From: Methanothermobacter sp. K4
GTDB taxonomy: Archaea; Methanobacteriota; Methanobacteria; Methanobacteriales; Methanothermobacteraceae
DNA length: 64,000 bases
Assembly: GCF_022014235.1 (NCBI RefSeq)
Contig: NZ_JAKLTD010000002.1
Span: 380,548-444,547 of the forward strand
Reading direction: 5' to 3'
Under the pieces are notes generated by a model, which saw nothing but the letters and a program-made list of their open reading frames with translations, had not been told where the DNA came from and made no database searches. Of the stretch, positions 46,654 through 56,329 are shown piece after piece. Positions within the stretch are counted from its first letter, which is position 1. Each line of letters opens with the position of its first letter. A program made the position numbers and the translations under genes.

Positions 46654-47691
46654 CTACTTTTTGTGTCCCGAGTCAGCGGCCTCATAGACACTGTCAATTA
46701 TTATCTTGAAAAGGTCATCTGTCCTGATTTCCTTGGTACCCTTTCGTGAAACAAGAAGCCTCAGTGCCATGTTGACTATCTCATCAACATCCGTTGACCG
46801 GTACATCAGCCCGTTCTCAATGTAGAATCTGTCAACCGAAAGCGGCTTTCCAGGGTAACAGGATATTACAGGTGTGCCCAGGAGGGCGGCCTCCCTGTTC
46901 ATGGTACCCCCGGCCCCGATCACAAGGTCACACCTCTTCATGAGGCTGAATGTGTCTACCGGCGGCTTGAGTATGGTGACGTTTTCGTATCCCCTGAAGA
47001 TCTCTTCCTGTTCCCTGAACCTCGGGATGATTAGGATGTTGGCGTAATCCTTTAGAACCTCCACTATCGGTGTGAGCACAGATTCATGGCAGTCCGCATC
47101 CAGATATGATGCTAGGGATGGTTCGGGCCTCATGAGTATTGTCTTCTCCCTTTCAAGTTTCAGGTTCAGGTCTTCGAAGATGTGCTCGTTGTACTCAAAG
47201 TTCTGGAAGTGGATTATCTCAGATGTCCCCCTGTACCTTGTTATCCTGTTTGGGTCAGCCCCTGTCTTCATTATATCCCAGAGGTCAATGACCTCAGGCA
47301 TGATTATATGGTCGCAGAGTGGGAGTGTCAGCTTGTTGGCTGCGAGGGCATGCTCATTGTCCAGTACATAGACACTGGGGATCCCAAGACCAAATGTGAC
47401 CCTTGGAAGCTCTATTGAATGTTTTGAAAGGCCGACATCAGGTTTTTCTTCGGTTATAAATTTTGAGAGCTTGTAGGCCCTCTTTGTACTCTCAAGAAGC
47501 TTTTCAGAAAGTGTAACGCCGTGTTCACCTATCGAGGTGAATTCAAATCCAAAGAGGTTCATGAGCCTGTGGATATCCCCGAACTTCCTTGCGGTTATGA
47601 TCACATCCTCCCCCTCGTCCTGGAGGTGGGTGATGATGTCCCTGAAAAACCTCACGTGAGGGGCGTTTGTAATGTCAATCCATACCTTCAA
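46654..47691 (-). CDS. DUF354 glycosyltransferase-fold protein
   Basis: A protein of about 345 residues with the GT-B/epimerase-like fold of the DUF354 family. The typical start is KVWIDITNAPHVRFFRDII, the middle holds SKHSIELPRVTFGLGIPSVYVLDNEHA, and the nucleotide-sugar-binding end includes CDLVIGAGGTMNREAALLGTPVISCYPG. It is probably a glycosyltransferase or sugar epimerase for surface polysaccharide. I place the start at TTG 47691 (giving MKVWIDITNAPH, as in relatives) because GGTGGT lies just before it; the ATG at 47703 is the alternative. It begins 18 bases after the hypB stop on the same strand. Confidence 0.83.
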   Translation of the reverse strand: MKVWIDITNAPHVRFFRDIITHLQDEGEDVIITARKFGDIHRLMNLFGFEFTSIGEHGVTLSEKLLESTKRAYKLSKFITEEKPDVGLSKHSIELPRVTFGLGIPSVYVLDNEHALAANKLTLPLCDHIIMPEVIDLWDIMKTGADPNRITRYRGTSEIIHFQNFEYNEHIFEDLNLKLEREKTILMRPEPSLASYLDADCHESVLTPIVEVLKDYANILIIPRFREQEEIFRGYENVTILKPPVDTFSLMKRCDLVIGAGGTMNREAALLGTPVISCYPGKPLSVDRFYIENGLMYRSTDVDEIVNMALRLLVSRKGTKEIRTDDLFKIIIDSVYEAADSGHKK

Positions 47692-47708
47692 GGGGACCAC
47701 CATAAATT

Positions 47709-48362
47709 TTAATCCGCCATGGCATCCTCAATGGCATCAATTATCTCCTGAACGCCTTCACCGGTTTTTAAACTGGTTTTAAGCACCCTTACATCAGGGT
47801 TGATGTGTTTAACATCCTCAACCATCTTATCGAGATCTGCACCAACGGCATCTGCAAGGTCGGCCTTGTTGATAACCACGAGGTCGGCCTCCCTGAATAT
47901 GAGGGGATGCTTCTCCACCGTATCATCACCCTCTGTGGAGCTTACAACAACGACCCTCATATGTGATCCAAGATCAAAGTCCACTGGACATATGAGGTTG
48001 CCCACATTCTCAATGAAAAGGAGGTCCACCTCATCAAGTGGAAGATCCTCGAGCGCGTGTTCAACGAGATGCGCGTCAAGGTGGCATTCCTTACCTGTGT
48101 TAAGCCCAACGACTGGCACGCCGTACCTTTCGAACCTTCCAGCGTCAAATTTACTTATAACATCCCCTGCAATGACCGCAACCTTCCTGTCCATGTTCTC
48201 AATGAGTCTCTCTATGAGTGTTGTCTTCCCTGACCCTATTGCACCCAGAAAGTCAACTGCAAAGACGTTTGACCTGTCAAGGCGCCTCTGGTTTTTCTTA
48301 GCAAGTTTTCTGTTTGCAAGGAGAATATCATTTTGAATTTCAACTTCTGCTATCTTATGCAT
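47709..48362 (-). CDS. hypB: Hydrogenase nickel-incorporation GTPase HypB
   Basis: A GTPase that drives nickel insertion into NiFe hydrogenases together with HypA. The 217-residue archaeal form has the Walker A GAIGSGKTTLIERL, metal-bridge ligands in NTGKECHLDAHLVEHAL (Cys and His), switch region LFIENVGNLICP, and the guanine motif NKADLADAV. The N-terminal His-rich extension of some bacterial HypB is absent. SD GAGGAGG precedes the ATG at 48362. hypA starts the same transcript 12 bases upstream; the DUF354 gene follows. Confidence 0.96.
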   Translation of the reverse strand: MHKIAEVEIQNDILLANRKLAKKNQRRLDRSNVFAVDFLGAIGSGKTTLIERLIENMDRKVAVIAGDVISKFDAGRFERYGVPVVGLNTGKECHLDAHLVEHALEDLPLDEVDLLFIENVGNLICPVDFDLGSHMRVVVVSSTEGDDTVEKHPLIFREADLVVINKADLADAVGADLDKMVEDVKHINPDVRVLKTSLKTGEGVQEIIDAIEDAMAD

Positions 48363-48374
48363 GGAATTCCTCCT

Positions 48375-48743
48375 CTATTCCCTCTTCTCAATCTTTATGT
48401 TCCTGACGTTGCATTCCCTGCCAGCAATCACCTGGAATTCATGTCCCCCGCATTCAGGGCAGCTTATGACAGGGGCAAAGTGGTCAAGATCATCGGCCTC
48501 AACCACGCCCTCATATCCACATTCGCATTCTATTTCAACGGGAACAACTTCAAGGTTAAAATCTGCCCCCTCAAGTACTGTGCCCTCGCTGAGGACCTCC
48601 AGCATGAATCTTATCTGTTCAGGGTTAAGTAGAGTGAGCTGGCCGATCTCAACTGTGACCTCCAGGACCTCCACTGCATCGTTCTTCTCTGCAGCATCAA
48701 TGACAGTCCTTACAATTGCATCGGCCATGGATAGTTCATGCAA
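48375..48743 (-). CDS. hypA: Hydrogenase nickel-metallochaperone HypA
   Basis: A nickel-binding partner of HypB. Function requires His directly after the initiator Met. The TTG at 48743 gives exactly MHELSMADAIV, with SD GAGGTGA five bases upstream; a GTG nine bases earlier would add three residues and bury this His, so I reject it. The zinc ribbon has CPECGG at its second knuckle as usual. The first reads ECECGYEG (C-x-C) rather than the common C-x-x-C. Length is 122 residues. It leads hypA-hypB and is divergent from prs. Confidence 0.95.
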   Translation of the reverse strand: MHELSMADAIVRTVIDAAEKNDAVEVLEVTVEIGQLTLLNPEQIRFMLEVLSEGTVLEGADFNLEVVPVEIECECGYEGVVEADDLDHFAPVISCPECGGHEFQVIAGRECNVRNIKIEKRE

Positions 48744-48764
48744 CCATTTCACCTCTCTGGTCTG

Positions 48765-48810
48765 ACAAAATTTTATAATTAGAATTAATAGAGTTATCTA
48801 TATAAAAATT
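48765..48810. promoter_or_regulatory. Divergent promoter region between hypA and prs
   Basis: Two AT boxes: ATTTTATAAT (about 48769-48778), suited to prs on the plus strand, and TTTTTATATAG read on the minus strand (about 48797-48807), suited to hypA. Each predicts a start 20-35 bases before the respective SD. Confidence 0.45.
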
Positions 48811-48834
48811 GTTAATCATGCATGGTGATTTTTC

Positions 48835-49689
48835 ATGATAATAGGTTGTTCAGCATCACAGAAACTGGCTGCAAGCGTTGCAGATTTGCTTGATGATAGA
48901 CTGTGTCCAGTTGAAACCCGTAAATTCCCTGACGGGGAGCGTTACATCCGTGTTAAGGGTGAGGTTGATGGTGAGGTCACCGTTGTCCAGTCAACAGGTT
49001 CCCCGCAGGATGAGAACCTCATGGAGCTTCTCTTCATGATGGAGAACCTCAAGGATCTTGGGGCGGATTATGTAAGGGCTGTGATACCCTACTTCGGTTA
49101 TGGGAGGCAGGAGCGGCGCTTCAAGAGTGGAGAGGCTGTGTCAGCCAGGATAGTTGCCCGCCTTCTCGAGGCCGCTGGTGCGGATGAGATCATAACTGTG
49201 AACCTACATGAGAACTGCCTCAGCGAGTTCTTCACTGTACCCGTAACTGAACTCTCTGCCATGCCCCTCATAGCCCGGCACATTTCATTCCTGGATGATC
49301 CTGTGATCATAGCACCCGATAAGGGCGCCATGGGCCATGCCAGGGAGGTCAGCAGCATACTTGGATGTGAATGCGATTACATGGAGAAGGTGAGGCTTTC
49401 CCCTGAAACCGTTGAGACCCGGGTGCGGGACCTGGATGTTGAGGGAATGGACGCCGTGGTGGTGGATGACATCATAAGTACCGGGGGTACGATTGTCAAT
49501 GCCGCGGGAATTTTAAGAAACTGCGGGGCCTCAAGCATAACCGTGTGCTGTGTCCACCCTGTCCTAGTGGAGGACGCTCTGCTCAAGATATTCTCTGCCG
49601 GTGTTGAGCGGGTGATTGCGACAGACACCCTGAAATCCGAGGTAAGTGAGATCTCAGTGGCTCCTCTGATTGCAGAGGCCATAAAATAA
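48835..49689 (+). CDS. prs: Ribose-phosphate pyrophosphokinase
   Basis: Makes PRPP from ribose 5-phosphate and ATP, feeding nucleotide, histidine, tryptophan and methanopterin synthesis. The 284-residue archaeal form has the ATP-binding region around FPDGERYIRV and AVIPYFGYGRQERRFKSGEAVSARI, and the PRPP loop VVVDDIISTGGTIVNAAGIL (about 208-227). SD GGTGAT precedes the ATG at 48835. The transcript probably ends at a run of ten T bases right after the stop. It is divergent from hypA. Confidence 0.95.
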   Translation: MIIGCSASQKLAASVADLLDDRLCPVETRKFPDGERYIRVKGEVDGEVTVVQSTGSPQDENLMELLFMMENLKDLGADYVRAVIPYFGYGRQERRFKSGEAVSARIVARLLEAAGADEIITVNLHENCLSEFFTVPVTELSAMPLIARHISFLDDPVIIAPDKGAMGHAREVSSILGCECDYMEKVRLSPETVETRVRDLDVEGMDAVVVDDIISTGGTIVNAAGILRNCGASSITVCCVHPVLVEDALLKIFSAGVERVIATDTLKSEVSEISVAPLIAEAIK

Positions 49690-49699
49690 TTTTTTTTTT
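49690..49699 (+). terminator. Oligo-T terminator of prs
   Basis: Ten consecutive T bases starting one base after the prs stop codon. Confidence 0.6.
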
Positions 49700-49818
49700 C
49701 ATTCTGACTTAAAGAGTGGCCCTTATACTAAAAGAGGAAAAACAGGACATATCCTCTGAAAATCCTTCAAAATTTAAAAAAAGTGGGAAAAAATTGGTCT
49801 GCTTCTTCTGGAAAAAAA

Positions 49819-51753
49819 TCAGTGCATGGCTGGTTTTTTTATGATTGAGGATACTATATCGCTTATCTTCTGCATCCTCTCAAGGAGGCTCTCCTTGCCC
49901 TTACCAATGAGGGCGTGTTCCAGGACGTCACCGAGGGTCTCAACGGGTATTATCTCAACCTTATCCTCATATCTCTTCTCAATCATGACGTCCCCCATGT
50001 TGGAGGCTGGTATGAGTACCTTCTTTATCCCTGCCTCTGCAGCTGCCTCTATCTTCCCTGTAACCCCACCCACTGGGAGCACATCTCCACGTATGCTAAG
50101 TGAGCCTGTTAGGGCCACTGACTGATCCACGGGTATTTCCTCGAGGGCTGATATGACGGCTGTTGCCACTGAGACGCTTGCACTGTCACCCTCCACTCCA
50201 TCGTATGCCTGGAGGAACTGGATGTGTATGTCATAGTTTGATATGTCTGTACCTGTGTATTTCTTGATGAGGGCACTTACGTTCTGAACCGCTTCACGGG
50301 CGATCTCACCCAGTTTACCTGTTGCTATTATCCTGCCCTCCTCCTTACTCTGGGCGGGGGCTGCCTCTGCAGCTATCGGGAGGATGATACCGCTCCTGTC
50401 ACCGATTATTGCAAGTCCATTGACACGTCCAACCTCGCCACCCTCTGATTTGAAGACACTGTACTTCTTCTTCTGTACAATGTATCGGTCTGCTATCTGC
50501 TGCTCTAGGGTCCTTGAAAGTTTCTTTGCCTCCATAACATCCCTTGTCTCAACAAGCTCAGCGCCACGGCTCTTGGCAATGTCCCCTGCAGCCCTCACAA
50601 GACCGCCGAGTTCACGGAGTTTGAGTGTGAGTGAATCCTTCTTACCGGCCCTCCTCTGGGCCTCCCTTATGATTTCCTCTATGGCCTCCCTGCTGAAGTG
50701 GGGGATCCTTCCATCCTTTTCAACTTCCTGTGCAACGAACTGGACAAGTTTGTCCCTGTTTTCAGGTGTATCAGGCATTGTGTCCTTCATGAAAACCTCA
50801 TAACCGTATCCCCTTATCCTTGAACGGAGGGCCGGGTGCATGCCCTCAAGCACCTGAAGGTTACCTGATGCCACCAGAACAAAGTCACATGGTACGGCCT
50901 GTGAACGCACCATTGCACCGCTGCTCGTCTCGCTCTGACCCGTAATTGAGTACTTCTTCTCCTGCATTGCTGTTAGGAGTTCCTGCTGGGTCTTCATCTT
51001 CATCGTCCCTATCTCGTCTATGTAGAGGACTCCCTTGTTGGCCCTGTGTATCATCCCGGCCTCGACCCTCTCATGTGCAGGCGTGCCGAGGCCTCCTGAC
51101 TGGTATGGGTCGTGCCTCACATCCCCCAGGAGTGCACCTGCATGGGCGCCGGTTGCATCCACGAATGGTGCAACCTGCCTTCCCTCATTGTTGACCAGGA
51201 GCTTGGGCACCATGACCGTGGTCCTTGGTCTGAACTGCTGAAGGGCCAGAAAGACTATACCCGCCGCTATTATGGCCGCAAGGAACTGGTTAACCATGAA
51301 CCCGAGGACCAGGATGAATGATATTATGAGCATCATGAAGAGGTTCTTCTTCTCATCCTGTGCCCTTGCCCTGTTCTTGTGGTTCATGACGATTTTCCTG
51401 CCCTCCCCTGCTGGTACAGTACCTATGAGGGGGTTGTTTGGGTCTTCTATGTTGGGGTAGACCAGTATGTCCTGGAGTTTCTCCCGGGGCAGGAGTTCAG
51501 CCATGGCCTTGGCCAGCATTGATTTGCCGACCCCAGGTTCACCTATCAGTAATACGTTACGTCTCTGTTCTGCAGCCTTTTTTATGGTCTCAACTGCCTC
51601 TTCCTGACCTATGATCTGATCTATGAGTCTTTCAGGGACATCTATGTCCTTTGAGGTTTCATATGAAAGGCTCCTTTCTGATTCCTTTTTATTATCAGTA
51701 CCTTCATATGAAACAGATTCTTCAATTCTGAAGTTTTTAATGGTGGTTTTCAT
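49819..51753 (-). CDS. lonB: Membrane-anchored LonB protease
   Basis: The archaeal Lon form: an ATP-dependent serine-lysine protease held to the membrane. The 644-residue chain has the Walker A GEPGVGKSMLA (about 74-84), two membrane helices inserted in the AAA+ domain (about 140-180), Walker B GVLYIDEIGTM, and the protease domain. That domain has the catalytic Ser in GVEGDSASVSVA and Lys in GGVTGKIEAA. No bacterial LonA N-terminal domain is present. It degrades misfolded membrane and soluble proteins. The SD is distant (GAGGCATTTG), so translation efficiency is uncertain. Its neighbours do not form an operon with it. Confidence 0.96.
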   Translation of the reverse strand: MKTTIKNFRIEESVSYEGTDNKKESERSLSYETSKDIDVPERLIDQIIGQEEAVETIKKAAEQRRNVLLIGEPGVGKSMLAKAMAELLPREKLQDILVYPNIEDPNNPLIGTVPAGEGRKIVMNHKNRARAQDEKKNLFMMLIISFILVLGFMVNQFLAAIIAAGIVFLALQQFRPRTTVMVPKLLVNNEGRQVAPFVDATGAHAGALLGDVRHDPYQSGGLGTPAHERVEAGMIHRANKGVLYIDEIGTMKMKTQQELLTAMQEKKYSITGQSETSSGAMVRSQAVPCDFVLVASGNLQVLEGMHPALRSRIRGYGYEVFMKDTMPDTPENRDKLVQFVAQEVEKDGRIPHFSREAIEEIIREAQRRAGKKDSLTLKLRELGGLVRAAGDIAKSRGAELVETRDVMEAKKLSRTLEQQIADRYIVQKKKYSVFKSEGGEVGRVNGLAIIGDRSGIILPIAAEAAPAQSKEEGRIIATGKLGEIAREAVQNVSALIKKYTGTDISNYDIHIQFLQAYDGVEGDSASVSVATAVISALEEIPVDQSVALTGSLSIRGDVLPVGGVTGKIEAAAEAGIKKVLIPASNMGDVMIEKRYEDKVEIIPVETLGDVLEHALIGKGKESLLERMQKISDIVSSIIKKPAMH

Positions 51754-51893
51754 TTCTATTCAAATGCCTCCATTAAGTGAAGTGGTTAAAATAAAATCAC
51801 AGTTAATGATTATCCCTTCTGCCTAAAATATTTTACTTACAAATTTTTATTTTAATATATGGTGATGTCACTTATAAAGGTATCTCCCAGGGC

Positions 51894-53135
51894 TCAGCGG
51901 TTTATCTCGGATATCAGGGCAAGTGCATTCTGGATAAATTTCTCAACGATTTTACGGTATTTCTCCTCACTTGCCCTGAGGGCCTCCTGTATCCTCTTCA
52001 TCTCAGTTATATCCCTTGCAATGGTGGATACACCTATAACCTCACCATTAACATCCCTGAGTGGTGAGAGTGAAATGGAAACCCATATCTCCTCCCCATC
52101 CTTCCTCAACCTCCTGGCCTCAAAATTTGAAACAAGTTTACCTGATCTCACCTCAGATATTAGGTTCCTGAGCCTTTCAAATTCTTCCTCATCCATGAGG
52201 ATCGAGACACTCTCTCCCCTGACCTCATCTGCACTGTAACCATATATCCTCTCAGCGCCCCTGTTCCAGTCAATTATGGTCCCATCAAGGTCATAACTTA
52301 CGATGGCATCCCCTGAGGACTCCACGATGGACGCCAATCTTTCAAGTTCACGCTGGAATCTCACCCTCTCTGTCACATCCCTGAAGATGGCCCTGCTGTA
52401 TTCAACCTCACCATCCCTCATGCGAACGTTGACGTTTCCCTCCACAAAGATCTTCTCACCATCCCTTGTTATGAACGCAGTTTCAACAAGGGGAATGCTC
52501 TCCCCACTCATCACACGCCTGAAGATCTCGTGGCACTCATCCCGCTTGTCAGGGTGTATCACATCAAATATGGTTAGATTCTCAATTTCGTCCTCAGTGT
52601 AACCCAGGGTCTCCATCCAGGCCCTGTTCACATATACGAATCTGCCATCAGGGTCAACCGCCTGTATCATGTCATTGGCATTCTCAAAGAGGTCCCTGAA
52701 CTGCTCCTCCCTTCTGTGAACCTCATCCTCCATTCTCCTCCTCTCTGATATATCCCTGATTATTGAGGTCAGAAAAAGGCCCCCCGGGGTCCGGGCGGGG
52801 TTCAGGCTCATTTCAACAGGAAACTCAGTCCCATCTGATCGCAGGGAGACAGTTTCAAAAACCCTTCCTGCAAGTTCGTGCTCTCCTTCCATCCGGTATT
52901 CCCTCATCTTGGCATTGAGGTCATCCCTAAGGGATTCCGGGACAATTAAATCAACCCTTTTACCCTCAAGGGACGTGTATCCAAACATCCCATCTGCTGC
53001 AGGATTTGAGAATACGATAATGCCCTCAGAGTCAACTGTGATCACCCCATCGGGGCTGTTATGTATAACTGTCTCAAATACTGATTTAAGGTCCTCATCA
53101 GACAGTAAAGGGCTTTCAGGAGAAACACCGGACAT
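51894..53135 (-). CDS. Three-PAS-domain sensor protein without kinase domain
   Basis: A 413-residue cytoplasmic sensor. Three PAS/PAC units follow one another: about 12-130 (VFETVIHNSPDGVITVDSEG), 145-255 (LFENANDMIQAVDPDGRFVYV) and 265-385 (IVESSGDAIVSYDLDGTI). Each is closed by a PAC stretch (such as SIIRDISERRRMEDEV). The C-terminus is only a short coiled helix (RASEEKYRKIVEKF). HisKA, HATPase and receiver domains are missing. It may signal by binding a separate partner. The ATG at 53135 has GGAGATGG upstream. It stands alone, 118 bases from the divergent cobQ. Confidence 0.9.
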   Translation of the reverse strand: MSGVSPESPLLSDEDLKSVFETVIHNSPDGVITVDSEGIIVFSNPAADGMFGYTSLEGKRVDLIVPESLRDDLNAKMREYRMEGEHELAGRVFETVSLRSDGTEFPVEMSLNPARTPGGLFLTSIIRDISERRRMEDEVHRREEQFRDLFENANDMIQAVDPDGRFVYVNRAWMETLGYTEDEIENLTIFDVIHPDKRDECHEIFRRVMSGESIPLVETAFITRDGEKIFVEGNVNVRMRDGEVEYSRAIFRDVTERVRFQRELERLASIVESSGDAIVSYDLDGTIIDWNRGAERIYGYSADEVRGESVSILMDEEEFERLRNLISEVRSGKLVSNFEARRLRKDGEEIWVSISLSPLRDVNGEVIGVSTIARDITEMKRIQEALRASEEKYRKIVEKFIQNALALISEINR

Positions 53136-53253
53136 CCAACCATCTCCACATAATAAATCAAATGGGCTCAGATAATATTTATGCCGGCAAGGTATTTAAG
53201 ATTTTAGTGATCAATAGATCTTAGGATCACAGCGGCCCAGAAGTGGTGAAGAA

Positions 53254-54768
53254 ATGAGTTCAAAATGTATAATGGTGCAGGGGACATCATCAAGTGCCGG
53301 TAAGAGTGTGCTTGTGGCTGCACTCTGCCGCATATTCTCAAAGAGGGGTTACCGGGTTGCCCCCTTCAAATCCCAGAACATGTCACTGAATTCCTTCACA
53401 ACCCATGAGAACAGGGAGATAGCAGTGGCACAGGTCCTCCAGGCAGAGGCTGCAGGTATCAGGCCATCATACCATATGAACCCCATACTCCTCAAACCCA
53501 AGGAGGACTTCACATCCCAGGTCATAGTCCACGGGAGACCCGCTGGGAACATGAACTTCCAGGAATACCAGACAGGCTTCCGGGAAACCGCCCTTAAGGC
53601 CATAAAGGAGTCCCTTGATTACCTTAAGGAGCGATATGACATCATTGTCATTGAAGGGGCCGGGTCCCCTGCCGAGATAAACATGAGGGACAGGGACCTT
53701 GCCAATATGGAGATAGCACATCTTGCAGACGCCGATGTTATACTTGTTGCTGATATAGACCGTGGAGGAGTTTTCGCCTCAATTGCAGGCACCCTAATGC
53801 TTCTTGATGAGCGTGACAGGTCACGGATAAGGGGTGTTGTCATAAACAAGTTCCGGGGAAACCTTGACATCCTCATGCCAGGTATAGAAAGGATTGAGGA
53901 GATCACCGGTGTGCCTGTGCTTGGTGTGCTCCCCTACGATGAGAGCCTGAAGCTGCCTGAGGAGGATTCAGCCTCACTCTCAGAGCGCAAGTACCGTGGA
54001 AGGGGAGCTGTGAAGATCGGTGTCATGAGGCTTTCCCGGATATCCAACTTTACAGACATAGACCCCCTCGAGTACGAGGAGGACGTTTCTGTGAGGCTCA
54101 TAGAGGCCGGTGACAGCCTTGAAGGACTTGACGCCATCATAATCCCCGGGACCAGGAACACCATAAGCGACCTCATGTATCTGAGGGAGAATGGCTTCGC
54201 GGATGAGATCAGAGATCTGAGCCGTGAGATACCGGTATTTGGTATATGTGGTGGTTTCCAGATGCTTGGAAGGAGGATCATTGATGAGGGACTCCAGGAG
54301 TCAAAACTGGGAAGCGTGGATGGCCTTAACCTCCTTGACTGTGAAACCACCTTCACAGGTGATGGTAAGATAATATCCCGGAGTGAAGGGGAGATAACCG
54401 GTGCCGGCCTATTCTCAGACCTTAAAGGGGAAACAGTTGAGGGCTATGAGCTCCATGAGGGAACCACAGTCCTGGGTGACGTTAAACCTCTCATGAAGGT
54501 GAAGAGAGGTTTTGGTAACACATACACCATGGGATTTGATGGTGCTGCAGATGGTAACGTTGCTGGTACCTACTTCCACGGCATATTCCACAACTTCAGA
54601 TTCAGGAGGTACTTCACCAACATTCTGAGGGAGAGGAAGGGCCTTGAAAAGCTTGACTATGTGGATGACCACTTCGATGCCTCGAGGAGGTTCTCAATTG
54701 ACCGCCTGGCTGAGATAGTCGAGGAGAACATGGACCTCTCCATTATTGAGGATATCATAGAAGATTAG
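53254..54768 (+). CDS. cobQ: Cobyric acid synthase
   Basis: Amidates four carboxyl groups of adenosyl-cobyrinic acid diamide, using glutamine and ATP; needed for the cobamides of the methyltransferase Mtr and of MesA. The N-terminal synthetase domain starts MVQGTSSSAGKSVLVAALC and has FKSQNMSLNS and ADIDRGGVFASIAGTL. The C-terminal glutaminase-like domain has GICGGFQMLG (nucleophile Cys) and the late GTYFHGIFHN. Length is 504 residues. SD GGTGAAG precedes the ATG. Its promoter region is short and shows no cobalamin riboswitch, in line with archaea. A T8 tract follows the gene. Confidence 0.96.
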   Translation: MSSKCIMVQGTSSSAGKSVLVAALCRIFSKRGYRVAPFKSQNMSLNSFTTHENREIAVAQVLQAEAAGIRPSYHMNPILLKPKEDFTSQVIVHGRPAGNMNFQEYQTGFRETALKAIKESLDYLKERYDIIVIEGAGSPAEINMRDRDLANMEIAHLADADVILVADIDRGGVFASIAGTLMLLDERDRSRIRGVVINKFRGNLDILMPGIERIEEITGVPVLGVLPYDESLKLPEEDSASLSERKYRGRGAVKIGVMRLSRISNFTDIDPLEYEEDVSVRLIEAGDSLEGLDAIIIPGTRNTISDLMYLRENGFADEIRDLSREIPVFGICGGFQMLGRRIIDEGLQESKLGSVDGLNLLDCETTFTGDGKIISRSEGEITGAGLFSDLKGETVEGYELHEGTTVLGDVKPLMKVKRGFGNTYTMGFDGAADGNVAGTYFHGIFHNFRFRRYFTNILRERKGLEKLDYVDDHFDASRRFSIDRLAEIVEENMDLSIIEDIIED

Positions 54769-54806
54769 AAGAAAAAGGACCTGAGATGCATATCCCCTGG
54801 AAATCC

Positions 54807-54814
54807 TTTTTTTT
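54807..54814 (+). terminator. Oligo-T terminator after cobQ
   Basis: Eight T bases about 40 bases after the cobQ stop. Confidence 0.45.
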
Positions 54815-54852
54815 CTTAAGAACCTATTAAAAATTAAGGAATCTTATTCTTG

Positions 54853-54860
54853 AAAAAAAA
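54853..54860 (-). terminator. Oligo-T terminator of the DASS transporter gene
   Basis: Eight A bases on the plus strand, T8 on the transporter's strand, about 40 bases after its stop. Confidence 0.4.
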
Positions 54861-54902
54861 TTAAAAGGTTCTTTATTCAGGATACGGCCCAAATGGTTTA
54901 TT

Positions 54903-56273
54903 CTATGCTATGAATGGCACCGCGAGTGTTGTGATCACAAGGACCGTCAGGATGATGCCTATCACTATCACCGGAATTCCTGCCCTTGGTATGTCACGGA
55001 GCTTAACGTAGCCAGAACCATAGGCCATTGCAACGGTTGGATCCGCCATTGGCAGCATAAAGGACAGTGAACATGCTATGGCAACAGGAACCGCGTATAT
55101 GCCCACCGGCTGATGCTGTGCACCTGCAAGGGTCACTGAAAGCGGAACCAGTATCGCTGATAATGCTATATTTGACATCACCTGAGTTATAAGCACTGCG
55201 AGGACCATGAGGACCAGCATGACAAGAATAGTTGATGGATCAGAGCCCAGCATCCTGACAAGGTCATTTATCAGCCATGCGGCGGCACCAGTCTTGAGGA
55301 GGGCGCTTCCAAGGGAGAGTGCACCCCCAAAGAACACAATGAGTCCCCAGTCAATATTCTTCTGGGCGTCCTTCCAGCTTATAACACCTGCGAATATGAA
55401 CATCACCGCGGCTATCAGTGACACCGAATAGCTGTTGATGCCTGTCCAGCCAGCTGTCACCCAGAGCAGAATTGCAAATACGAGTATCCCTGCACTGACC
55501 TTCTCCTCCCTTTTAACTTCCCCAAGTTCCATCAGTTTCTTCCCTATAACTGCGTCACCGTCACATAGGGCTGTGACCTCACTGGGGAATATCTTCATGA
55601 GGACAAACCATATTACAAAGAGCATTGCAACTGCAAGGGGGAACCCGAAGATCATCCAGTTGAGGAATGGTATCTGGGTGTAGGCAGCCGCCATGAGGTT
55701 GGGGGCTGTCCCTATCTCCGTCCCGAAACCACCTGCAAGGGACCCGAATGATGCCCCCAGTATCATTGCCTTCGCATAGTTACTCCTTCCCCTCTCAGGT
55801 TCAGAACAGCCCATTATATCCACTATCTCCTTTATGATTGGAAGGAGCATGACAAATGCCACCACGTTCTCAATCCACGCTGAGAGAAGACCCGTGGAGA
55901 ATATGCTCACAAAGAGACCCCTCTCGGGTGATGTTCCAAGTCTCCCCAAAAGGTAGTAGGTGAATCTCTGTGCAAGGCCACTCTTCCTTATGGCCTCAGC
56001 CATTATGAAACCGCCTATCATAAGGAAGAGTATGGGGTTTGCGAATCCTATAACAGCATTTTCAAAGCTCTCGACACCGATAAGTGGCTGTGCAAAGAGT
56101 ATTATGAGGGAGGTGACTGCAAGCGGAGCTGCCTCGGTTGCCCACATTGAAACCGCGAAAACAAGTAAGGATAGTGCTGCGTGTCCTGAAGCCTTAAGGC
56201 CAGGTAATGGTATCAGGTACACTGCAAGTGCAAGAAGAAAACTCAGAATAAATCCTTTCTTAGCATCCGTAAT
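54903..56273 (-). CDS. DASS/SLC13-family anion:Na+ symporter, probable non-AUG start
   Basis: A Na+-coupled dicarboxylate/sulfate-type transporter with about twelve membrane helices. Family marks are [31 protein letters not shown] (the SNT-like motif region), [13 protein letters not shown] and [13 protein letters not shown]. An in-frame ATG lies upstream at 56330, but it is inside the promoter TATA box (TTTATATA), so it should precede the transcription start. A strong SD (AGAGGAGGT, 56285-56277) is followed only by ATT at 56273 and ACG at 56270. The mature family N-terminus ([21 protein letters not shown]) begins right there. I therefore propose AUU or ACG initiation. The substrate may be sulfate, phosphate or a C4 acid. 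Confidence 0.85.
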   Translation of the reverse strand: MTDAKKGFILSFLLALAVYLIPLPGLKASGHAALSLLVFAVSMWATEAAPLAVTSLIILFAQPLIGVESFENAVIGFANPILFLMIGGFIMAEAIRKSGLAQRFTYYLLGRLGTSPERGLFVSIFSTGLLSAWIENVVAFVMLLPIIKEIVDIMGCSEPERGRSNYAKAMILGASFGSLAGGFGTEIGTAPNLMAAAYTQIPFLNWMIFGFPLAVAMLFVIWFVLMKIFPSEVTALCDGDAVIGKKLMELGEVKREEKVSAGILVFAILLWVTAGWTGINSYSVSLIAAVMFIFAGVISWKDAQKNIDWGLIVFFGGALSLGSALLKTGAAAWLINDLVRMLGSDPSTILVMLVLMVLAVLITQVMSNIALSAILVPLSVTLAGAQHQPVGIYAVPVAIACSLSFMLPMADPTVAMAYGSGYVKLRDIPRAGIPVIVIGIILTVLVITTLAVPFIA

Positions 56274-56329
56274 ATTACCTCCTCTTGGTTGATAACTGTA
56301 AGTTTCCAGTACCTTATAATTCTTCACCA

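Noticed and set aside
53160-53254. Cobalamin riboswitch before cobQ
   Set aside because: The leader is too short and has no conserved box; such riboswitches are bacterial.
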